Assembly (NCBI GenBank): GCA_964648985.1
Contig: CAZYMS010000005.1
Location: 1-64,000 of the forward strand
Source of the DNA: JAEUSE01 sp964648985
Lineage (GTDB): Bacteria; Patescibacteriota; Doudnabacteria; UBA920
Length of the DNA: 64,000 nucleotides
Direction: 5' to 3'
Shown here: piece after piece, positions 1 through 6,437 of the stretch
How positions within the stretch are numbered: position 1 is the stretch's first letter
How the letters are laid out: every line of letters begins with the position of its first letter
Program-made: the position numbers and the translations under genes
Notes under the pieces: model-generated
Told to the model about the DNA's origin: nothing
Database searches by the model: none
What the model saw: only the letters and a program-made list of their open reading frames with translations

Positions 1-57
1 AAGTGACAAGTGACAAGTGACAAGTGACAAGTGACAAGTGACAAGTGACAAGTGACA
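1..57 (+). repeat. 7-bp tandem repeat upstream of the DUF3048 gene
   Basis: About eight head-to-tail copies of AAGTGAC fill the start of the window, 10 bases before the ATG of the next gene. The array may continue to the left of the window. It looks like the 3' arm of the word-built intergenic hairpins found throughout this window, whose 5' arm would lie outside. No Shine-Dalgarno sequence follows it. Confidence 0.9.
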
Positions 58-67
58 AACTGTATAT

Positions 68-1108
68 ATGCAAATACCATCAAAAATTTGGACAATTGGC
101 GGAGTAGTACTGTTATTGGCAGCTCTCATACTTACTGCGTGGCGATTGTGGCCGCACCATGAACAGAAAGGGAATAGTGCTACCCAACCAGAGCAAACAA
201 AACCAAAACTCAGTGCCACCATTAGCGGTCAGCTAGTTGTACCAGAAATTGCTGAGCGTAGACCCATGGCAGTCATGGTGGAGAATCATCCCGACGCACG
301 CCCTCAGGGCGGCCTTTCACAAGCTGAGGTGGTGTATGAAATGGTTGCTGAGGGTGGCATAACCCGCTATGTTGCAATATTCCAGCAAGATGCAGAGGCA
401 ATAGGTCCCGTTCGTTCTGCACGTGATTATTTTGCGGAGCTCGCAGACTCATGGGGTGCAGTCTATGCGCACGTGGGCGGGAGTCCGGAGGCTCTGGAGC
501 AAATAAAAAACGGAGTATATAAAAACCTGACCGATATAAATGAATTCTACCAAGGCAACTATTTTACGCGCATCAAAACAAGAGTTGCTCCTCACAATAC
601 ATATATCTCTACAAGTAAACTACTTGAATACGAAGCAGTAATAGACAAAGTTCCGACAATTCCACCGCAGCCGTTCACTTTTACAGACACGGCAGTGGTG
701 GCACCCGAAATCGCGAGTAGCGTGGCCATTGATTTTTCTTTGCCCAGCTACAAAGTCCTATTTACCTATGATTCCGCAACGCAAAAGTATTTACGGTCTG
801 TTGCGGGCAAAGCAGATGCCGATGCAGTAACCAAATCCCAACTTGCTCCAAAAACAGTCATAGTTCAGGAAACAGATATAAATCCTATACCGGGCGATGA
901 TAAATTTCGCGTAAACCTTCGTACCACCGGCACAGGCAAAGCTTACATATTCCAAAATGGGGGAGTCACTACCGCCGCCTGGAAACGCGAACCAGGTAAA
1001 CCAACACAATATTTAGATATGCAAAATAATCCTATTTCATTTATGCCTGGTCAGTTCTGGATCGCACTAGTATCAAAAGACAATTCCGCTGTTGTAACCT
1101 GGAAATAA
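68..1108 (+). CDS. DUF3048 (YerB-like) domain-containing protein
   Basis: 346 aa. A single hydrophobic segment at about residues 9-27 anchors or exports the protein; the rest is predicted to be outside. The core contains the family signature around MVENHPDARPQGGLSQA, then EGGITRY and GPVRSARDYFAELA, typical of DUF3048/YerB proteins. A C-terminal part (GTGKAYIFQNGG, then WKREPGKPTQYLD) matches the second YerB domain. No Cys follows the signal, so it is probably membrane-anchored rather than a lipoprotein. The family's function is unknown. The start ATG at 68 lacks a Shine-Dalgarno sequence and follows the AAGTGAC array directly. Confidence 0.85.
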   Translation: MQIPSKIWTIGGVVLLLAALILTAWRLWPHHEQKGNSATQPEQTKPKLSATISGQLVVPEIAERRPMAVMVENHPDARPQGGLSQAEVVYEMVAEGGITRYVAIFQQDAEAIGPVRSARDYFAELADSWGAVYAHVGGSPEALEQIKNGVYKNLTDINEFYQGNYFTRIKTRVAPHNTYISTSKLLEYEAVIDKVPTIPPQPFTFTDTAVVAPEIASSVAIDFSLPSYKVLFTYDSATQKYLRSVAGKADADAVTKSQLAPKTVIVQETDINPIPGDDKFRVNLRTTGTGKAYIFQNGGVTTAAWKREPGKPTQYLDMQNNPISFMPGQFWIALVSKDNSAVVTWK

Positions 1109-1182
1109 AATTCTAACTCTAAAATATGCCACTACATTTTGATCCCTAGTCAGAAATGTAGTTGTATAAAATAAAAACGAGT

Positions 1183-1242
1183 GATAAAAAAACAGAACCA
1201 CGCTGTGAGGGAAAGGATCTAAATCCTCTCTGCGTGGCTCTG
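1183..1242 (-). terminator. terminator of the 1247-1978 gene
   Basis: Read on the minus strand, AGAGCCACGC pairs with GCGTGGTTCT with an inner partial stem, and a run of seven T follows. It starts just after the stop codon of the minus-strand gene. Confidence 0.8.
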
Positions 1243-1246
1243 AAGG

Positions 1247-1978
1247 CTAGGGCTTGTTAGTCGCGACGGATTTTGTTTTTGCGGCATTTTGTGCGATTTT
1301 TTGCCGCAGCTTTTTCCCGTCTTCGTTTAAGGTTTGCAACACACGGACTTCTCCGGGCGTGAGACCCATTATTGAGGCAGAGGCCAGAGCTTCCTCTGTC
1401 CACATAAGATGAAACGGCTTTTCACCCTGCTGATGTTTCATCCGAGTCAGAAAACCGTTGTCCATCCAGTAATGCAAATGATCGCGGTACCAGACTTCCT
1501 CGGTGTCGGTCGCTCTTGCTGCGACAATGGGTAATAGGCGGTCTACGCCATTTCCTTTCCATCCGCTCTTTGGGTTGTTGGGTTTGAAAACCTGCATCAT
1601 CCAAAACTCTGGCGAGTTTATTGTCACTTCTCGCCCCTCTGAGTTCTTTTCCATCCGTCGTCCGGTTGTGATCATAATAAGCATGTTGCCGTGCTTTTTT
1701 TGATCTTTTCCGTCCAGAGCGATTAACATGCATTTGTCGAGGGGGAAGTTTTCTGCCGGGCATGTGATTTCACGTGCTGTTCGGATCGTGAAGTTTTCAA
1801 TCCCATCAACTCCGAAATCGGCAATCGGGAAGTTTGTTTCCCATACCAGTTTTGCCTCGATCTCGCTTACGGGTTTCGTCCCGTTATTTGAGGTCGTTGC
1901 AACGGCTGATTGACCGTGCGCGCCGCAGCAGAGCAGACTGAGAAGTAGTGTTGCTAAAAACAAGCGTTTAATTGGCAT
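1247..1978 (-). CDS. secreted protein of unknown function
   Basis: 243 aa. Residues 1-23 form a clear signal peptide (MPIKRLFLATLLLSLLCCG, then AHGQ) with a likely signal-peptidase cut near AHG-QSA; two Cys in the hydrophobic core could alternatively be lipidated. The mature part is hydrophilic and contains two Cys about ten residues apart (ITCPAENFPLDKC), possibly a disulfide. I recognise no family. Translation starts behind a very strong Shine-Dalgarno (TAGGAGGAACAATG), unlike most genes here. It stands alone, with its own promoter at 2045-2073 and terminator at 1183-1242. Confidence 0.75.
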   Translation of the reverse strand: MPIKRLFLATLLLSLLCCGAHGQSAVATTSNNGTKPVSEIEAKLVWETNFPIADFGVDGIENFTIRTAREITCPAENFPLDKCMLIALDGKDQKKHGNMLIMITTGRRMEKNSEGREVTINSPEFWMMQVFKPNNPKSGWKGNGVDRLLPIVAARATDTEEVWYRDHLHYWMDNGFLTRMKHQQGEKPFHLMWTEEALASASIMGLTPGEVRVLQTLNEDGKKLRQKIAQNAAKTKSVATNKP

Positions 1979-2044
1979 TGTTCCTCCTAATATGAGCGAA
2001 AGTGATGTGTTTTTTACATAAATGGTCCGAATTTGACCTTTAAT

Positions 2045-2073
2045 ATTATACCACTTTTTCGCATTAAAATCAA
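2045..2073 (-). promoter_or_regulatory. sigma-70 promoter of the 1247-1978 gene
   Basis: Minus strand: -35 TTGATT (2068-2073), 17-base spacer, extended -10 TGGTATAAT (TATAAT at 2045-2050). Transcription would begin near 2039 and give a leader of about 60 nt. Confidence 0.75.
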
Positions 2074-2120
2074 ATTATTTAGCACGAAAAAGTGGCTTAG
2101 TTTGGCGGGGGTGAGGGAGA

Positions 2121-2165
2121 CAGAGGGGAGTCCTTTGGAAGCTGCTCCCAAAGGACTCCCCTCTG
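2121..2165. repeat. perfect 18-bp hairpin
   Basis: CAGAGGGGAGTCCTTTGG (2121-2138) is perfectly complementary to 2148-2165 with a 9-base loop. No T run follows on either strand, so it is not a standard terminator. It lies between the promoter of the leftward gene at 1978 and the terminator at 2195. Confidence 0.75.
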
Positions 2166-2194
2166 TACCAGACTTTGTACTAAAATATCTACTT

Positions 2195-2228
2195 AAAAAG
2201 CCCTTTTGCGCAGGGCAAAAGGGCTTTT
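2195..2228 (-). terminator. terminator after the 51-aa gene
   Basis: A 14-bp stem, AAAAGCCCTTTTGC (2196-2209) with its complement at 2215-2228, and a 5-base loop. T runs at both ends allow bidirectional function. It lies 14 bases after the stop of the minus-strand 51-aa gene. Confidence 0.8.
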
Positions 2229-2241
2229 GTTAGGTTTAATG

Positions 2242-2397
2242 CTAGTATTTTAGTTCATAGCCGCCGGGTTGTTTGGTGGCTTTATATTGTATTCCATGGA
2301 GGGTGCCAGTGTGGCTTTGGCCTTCTTCGAGGCTGGCGACTTCTGGCAGCTGCATAATTTCTTCTTCAAAGTCTGTATCGCGTTCTGAATCGTACAT
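2242..2397 (-). CDS. small acidic hypothetical protein
   Basis: 51 aa beginning MYDSERDTDFEEEIMQLP and ending GYELKY. Acidic, no membrane segment, no family recognised. Support for a real gene comes from its context: a word-built hairpin ends about 15 bases before its ATG, just as before other genes here, and a terminator follows its stop. It is too short to be called confidently on coding statistics. It lies downstream of a 72-aa gene in the same orientation and may be cotranscribed with it. Confidence 0.5.
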   Translation of the reverse strand: MYDSERDTDFEEEIMQLPEVASLEEGQSHTGTLHGIQYKATKQPGGYELKY

Positions 2398-2399
2398 AT

Positions 2400-2490
2400 A
2401 GAATTATCTACGAAACACCAATATCACTAATTCACGAACTTTCCGGCTATAGGCAGGGTTAGTGCGATTCGTGTTTTCGTTGGTTAGTGA
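2400..2490 (-). repeat. paired-word intergenic element
   Basis: On the minus strand a 5' arm with words such as CACTAACCAACGAAAACACG faces a 3' arm TTCGTGAATTAGTG, then TGGTGTTTCGT. The arms are imperfectly complementary around a loop near 2440. The element ends just before the start of the 51-aa gene. Confidence 0.7.
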
Positions 2491-2494
2491 ATAA

Positions 2495-2713
2495 TTAGCA
2501 AATAACATTATAGCTATCTACTTTGTGGCGAATGAGGGTCCAGTGAGAGTTGTCGGCTTTGAGGCCATGCCACTGGGTGCCGTCGGGCGCTAGGAGTGCG
2601 TCGTACGCAGTAGGGATTTGCTTTGCGTGTGCGACTTTGAGTGCATCAAGGGCGTTCGCTAACGCTGCGTTAATTTGCAGAGGTTTTAGCGAGTCTGAGT
2701 TTAGATAAGACAT
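2495..2713 (-). CDS. small hypothetical protein
   Basis: 72 aa (MSYLNSDSLKPLQINAAL to SYNVIC). The sequence has a helical N-terminal part (ALANALDALKVAHAKQIP) and then a short WHGLKADNSHW segment. No family recognised. It is the first of two tiny genes leading left from the penicillin-binding protein gene; a possible TTGACA box on the minus strand lies at 2795-2800. Confidence 0.5.
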   Translation of the reverse strand: MSYLNSDSLKPLQINAALANALDALKVAHAKQIPTAYDALLAPDGTQWHGLKADNSHWTLIRHKVDSYNVIC

Positions 2714-2819
2714 ATTACATAAGGTATGTGCAGGCTCAATAACACAAATCTGGAATACGGCCTTTTATATACTAAAACATAAAACATTCTATCTTGTCAA
2801 GTTTGGGGTAGCGGGGTGT

Positions 2820-2865
2820 AAAAACAATGGGCACCATTGCGTTGTACAATGGTGCCCATTGTTTT
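2820..2865 (-). terminator. terminator of the penicillin-binding protein gene; carries a repeated palindrome
   Basis: A 19-bp stem pairs AAAACAATGGGCACCATTG (2821-2839) with CAATGGTGCCCATTGTTTT (2847-2865), with a 7-base loop and A/T runs on both sides. The core CAATGGTGCCCATTG recurs in the palindrome at 13283-13303. Confidence 0.75.
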
Positions 2866-2895
2866 CCGATTAGATCCTTGTTCGGAGATGCTCAC

Positions 2896-2934
2896 CCTTC
2901 CCAGCCTCCTCTTAGAAATGGGAGGAATAGGAAG
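2896..2934 (-). repeat. C/G-rich hairpin at the 3' end of the PBP gene
   Basis: CCTTCC (2896) pairs with GGAAGG (2929) and CCTCC with GGAGG inside. Together with the last codons of the PBP gene it resembles in layout the REP-like elements near 63.2-63.8 kb. Confidence 0.6.
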
Positions 2935-2936
2935 GA

Positions 2937-5423
2937 CTATTGTCCGCGGGGAGAGAGCGGGGGAGGGTTGAAGAAGGTTTTAAAGTTTACTGTGTTGGTG
3001 CTTTCAAGCAGCCCAAAGTGAGTTGCTTTAGCTGTGAGGGTGTGCGGACCATTGGTAAGTTTGTCCTCAATAGTAAAGAGGAATGGCGCGGAGTTACTTA
3101 TGGCAATAACTTTACCATCGAGGCTTAGCTCAACACTTGTTTCAAGACTGCTACTACCGGTGAATACTTTTACGTCAAAAGGTGTTTTGTATACGGTGTC
3201 GTTTTGCCATGGCTCCAAGATAACTGTTTCTTCTTCATTGTCAGCAATAAGGTCTGAATAATTTGGTTTTGCAGGGGTGGCAGCGACTTTCTTTTTTGCT
3301 TTTGGTGGTAACTGAAAGTCGTTGTAGGGAATGGCGTAACTGGCAAATACTTCGAGCTTGCCCTTGGTTTTTCCCTTCACTACTTTTCCTGTTGCAGTAT
3401 TTACGGTAAGTCTTGTAATGCCGTCAGGCTCAGGAAAGTCTTCCGCTGGTGTTCCTGCGAGTGCACCTTCTATAAATGCGTGCCAAAGTGGTGCCGCAGT
3501 AACCACACCATCTGCCCCGGAACGCATAAGGGTGCCATCATTATTTCCCGTCCACACACCCACTGCAAGCGAAGGAGTAAAACCCATGGTAAACCCGTCT
3601 TTCCAGTTTTGTGTTGTTCCTGTCTTTGCTGCAACTTTTCGGTCTGCTAATGTAAGCGGATTTTTTTTACCAAAAATATAGCTTCGCGCATCGTTATCCG
3701 TCATAATATCCACGAGTTCATATGCTGCTTGGGCGTTTATGGCCTGCGTGTTCTCTGGATTATTCTGGAATATAATTTTATTGTTTTGCCCCACTACATG
3801 GTCAACACCGGTGACGGTGTTGTGCTTTCCCATGTTAGCGATAGTTGCAAAACCACCCGTGTGTTCGAGTAGTGATATTTCGCAAGCCCCAAGCGCCAAG
3901 GCAAGTCCGCAATTTTGTAGCGGAGCAGTAATACCTACTGCACGCAGAGTGTCTATGACTGGCTGTATGCCAATTTGGGAGAGTGTGTTTACTGCTGCAA
4001 TGTTAAGACTCCCCGCAAGCGCTTTGCGGATTGGTACTTTGCCAAATTGTTGTCCTGTGTAGTTGTGGGGGATGTATGCTGCAGCGCCCGGAGCGCTAAA
4101 GTTTTTAGAGCTGTCCGCTATAATAGTTGCTGGAGTAAATTTGTAATCTGGGCCAAACGCTGTTACGTAGACATAGGGCTTAAAACTGCTGCCTACTTGG
4201 CGCAGGCTCGTTGCTACGTTTGTGTTCGGTTCAAACAAACAATTTTTTCCTGGTACGCACCCTGCGGGCTCAGCAGCTCCGTAATAGTCTTTGCCACCAA
4301 CCATAGCAAGTACGCCACCAGTCTTGGGATTAATAGCAACTAAACTTGCGTTATATGCGCGGTTGTTTTTTTTGTTTTTTGCGGCGTATTCCTGTACGGT
4401 CTTTTCGGCGAGCGTCTGCATCTTGCTATCCAGTGTTGTATATACTTTCAGGCCACCAGTGTATACGGCATCTTCCCCAAACTGTTTAAGCAATTGGCTT
4501 TTAAGCCAGAGGGTAAAATAGGGTGCAACTATAGTATTTTTTAAATCTACAAACGCGACTGTCTCTGTTTTTGCTTTAATGTATTCCTCAGCGTTTAGGC
4601 TATCCAGGTCATGCATTACACTCAATATGTACTGTTGACGTGCATCAAGTGATTCTCTGTTGGGGCCACCTGGGCTGAGTAGGCTTGGTGCCTTTGGCAT
4701 GGCCGCAAGGTACGCACTCTCTGCTGCGTCCAAGTCTTTTGCGCGTTTGCCAAAGTATGACATGCTTGCTGCTTCTATGCCTGCGCTATTTCTTCCAAAA
4801 GATGTACTGTTAATGTAACGGGCGAGAATCTCGTCTTTGCCCAAGTGCCTTTCCAGCTCCATGGCCCAAATAGCTTCCGCTACTTTACGATAGAGGGATT
4901 TTTCGCGAGTAAGTATAGAATTCTTAACCAGCTGCTGTGTTATAGTACTGCCGCCCGAAAGTTGGTTCGGCGAGACAATATCTTGTAGTGCTGCACGAAT
5001 TATAGATGTTGCTGAGACTCCTGGGTGCGTGTAAAAATCCCTGTCTTCTGCGGCAAGAATTGCTTTGATAAAGTAAGGTGACATTTCCGAAAGTGGTACA
5101 TCGGTTCGTTTTTCATCCTTGTATATTTCGTACAATAAACTCCCATCGCTCGCATAGAGCTTAGAAGATTCTTCTGCCGGAGAGGTAATATAGGCGGCAA
5201 TATCTGGGGCTACCAGATGGTGTATAAAAGTGTATGCGCCGAAAACAATCCCAACAACAATCGCAATAACAACAATGCCACCTATAAGGCCTCGGGTAAG
5301 AGCAAGCAATAGACTTCCAAAAAACGATTTTCGTTTAGGAGTGGCCACTTTGCGGGGGTTTGGTTTATCCGGCCTTAATTTTTTATTCGTTTGATGCGAA
5401 GTATGTGTTTCTATAGATGGCAT
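2937..5423 (-). CDS. class A penicillin-binding protein (glycosyltransferase/transpeptidase)
   Basis: 828 aa bifunctional peptidoglycan synthase, PBP1A type. A basic cytoplasmic tail of about 35 residues precedes one membrane segment (about 36-70). The GT51 domain shows EDRDFYTHPG near residue 125 and GGSTITQQLVKN near 155. The transpeptidase domain has the SxxK active site in VGSSFKPYVY, the SxN motif in AGSLNIAAV and KTGTTQNWKDGF. A C-terminal Ig-like segment follows. It polymerises and crosslinks the cell wall outside the membrane. The last residues (NPPPLSPRGQ) are encoded by a C-rich repeat-like sequence, so the original C-terminus may have been altered. Confidence 0.93.
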   Translation of the reverse strand: MPSIETHTSHQTNKKLRPDKPNPRKVATPKRKSFFGSLLLALTRGLIGGIVVIAIVVGIVFGAYTFIHHLVAPDIAAYITSPAEESSKLYASDGSLLYEIYKDEKRTDVPLSEMSPYFIKAILAAEDRDFYTHPGVSATSIIRAALQDIVSPNQLSGGSTITQQLVKNSILTREKSLYRKVAEAIWAMELERHLGKDEILARYINSTSFGRNSAGIEAASMSYFGKRAKDLDAAESAYLAAMPKAPSLLSPGGPNRESLDARQQYILSVMHDLDSLNAEEYIKAKTETVAFVDLKNTIVAPYFTLWLKSQLLKQFGEDAVYTGGLKVYTTLDSKMQTLAEKTVQEYAAKNKKNNRAYNASLVAINPKTGGVLAMVGGKDYYGAAEPAGCVPGKNCLFEPNTNVATSLRQVGSSFKPYVYVTAFGPDYKFTPATIIADSSKNFSAPGAAAYIPHNYTGQQFGKVPIRKALAGSLNIAAVNTLSQIGIQPVIDTLRAVGITAPLQNCGLALALGACEISLLEHTGGFATIANMGKHNTVTGVDHVVGQNNKIIFQNNPENTQAINAQAAYELVDIMTDNDARSYIFGKKNPLTLADRKVAAKTGTTQNWKDGFTMGFTPSLAVGVWTGNNDGTLMRSGADGVVTAAPLWHAFIEGALAGTPAEDFPEPDGITRLTVNTATGKVVKGKTKGKLEVFASYAIPYNDFQLPPKAKKKVAATPAKPNYSDLIADNEEETVILEPWQNDTVYKTPFDVKVFTGSSSLETSVELSLDGKVIAISNSAPFLFTIEDKLTNGPHTLTAKATHFGLLESTNTVNFKTFFNPPPLSPRGQ

Positions 5424-5536
5424 AGCTTATTATATTGTATCATTGAATAGAAATGACCTTGCTCGCATGTGTGATAAATCCTATTTGCGCGCGATTTTGG
5501 AGGAGCGTATGATTATGAAAAGTGGAGGCTAAATTC

Positions 5537-6223
5537 ATGGGTCGTATGAGTCGTATAAGACTTATGGGATTCAATAGGACCAATACAATACATATGACGA
5601 ACATACAATCTCAGGATGAAGCTACAGCACCCACACAACGACTTGAGGCTTTAACCGATGCAACCTTTGCAATTATTATGACGCTGCTCGTGCTTGAGCT
5701 TCGGGTTCCTGAGCAGGGGAGCGGATATGAATTACTTGCAGAACTCAAACATTTGTTTCCTAGTATTGTTAGTTTTGTAATTAGCTTTGTTGTTCTGGGA
5801 GTGTACTGGAACGCTCATCATACGCAGTTTCGATATATACGAAAGGTAAGTCATACGCTTGTTTGGCTTAATATATTCTATTTGCTCGTATTGTCGTTCA
5901 TTCCATTTTCTGCTGCCCTTTTAGGAAGGCATTCTACTGAGCAGGTGTCTATTGTGGTATATGCGAGTAATCTAATTCTTGCGACGATTATCCATTTTGC
6001 CTTGTGGCGATATGCAACCCATAAGAATAGGCTTACGGATCCTTGGGTAGATGGAAGGCTCGTTAATTTTGGATCTCAGCTCTCTTACTTTTCTTTTGTG
6101 GGATATATGGTAGCTATTGGGGTGTCGTTTTGGAGTACTATGGTAGCTATTGCCATTCTTGCGGTCGTACCCCTCCCCTTTGTGCTGGGTTTGTTCTACC
6201 AACTCTTACTTAAAGACCGATAG
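5537..6223 (+). CDS. TMEM175-family (DUF1211) membrane protein
   Basis: 228 aa with about six hydrophobic segments. The first carries the family motif RLEALTDATFAIIMTLLVLE, corresponding to the RxxxFSD/pore-helix signature of prokaryotic TMEM175 potassium channels; here the FSD triad reads LTD, a variant. The start at 5537 is chosen over an upstream GTG (5522) because GGAGG at 5524-5528 lies 8 bases before this ATG, one of the few clear Shine-Dalgarno sites on this strand. Family members are K+-permeable channels; ion selectivity here is not known. It diverges from the PBP gene. Confidence 0.8.
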   Translation: MGRMSRIRLMGFNRTNTIHMTNIQSQDEATAPTQRLEALTDATFAIIMTLLVLELRVPEQGSGYELLAELKHLFPSIVSFVISFVVLGVYWNAHHTQFRYIRKVSHTLVWLNIFYLLVLSFIPFSAALLGRHSTEQVSIVVYASNLILATIIHFALWRYATHKNRLTDPWVDGRLVNFGSQLSYFSFVGYMVAIGVSFWSTMVAIAILAVVPLPFVLGLFYQLLLKDR

Positions 6224-6342
6224 AGTATCTACAAAGCTCTTGCAATACAGAGCACGACATCCTTTTAGCCGTTGTGTTTTTGTTAATTTAACATAATGGC
6301 TTATTTAAGAGGGTATTAATGGTTACTACATTGGTTTTGGTA

Positions 6343-6371
6343 TTGACAAAATACGAGAAAAAGCGTATAGT
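6343..6371 (+). promoter_or_regulatory. sigma-70 promoter of the surface-protein gene
   Basis: TTGACA (6343-6348), 17-base spacer, TATAGT (6366-6371). It would give a leader of about 60 nt before the ATG at 6438. No other gene lies in the 214-base gap. Confidence 0.75.
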
Positions 6372-6437
6372 TACTAGTTATTTCTTCGCAAATAACTTTT
6401 TATGTAATTATCTTAATTAGTAGTAAGGTTTAAGATT

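Noticed and set aside
2033..2233. 66-codon open frame on the plus strand
   Set aside because: It runs through two perfect hairpins and a minus-strand promoter; coding is unlikely.
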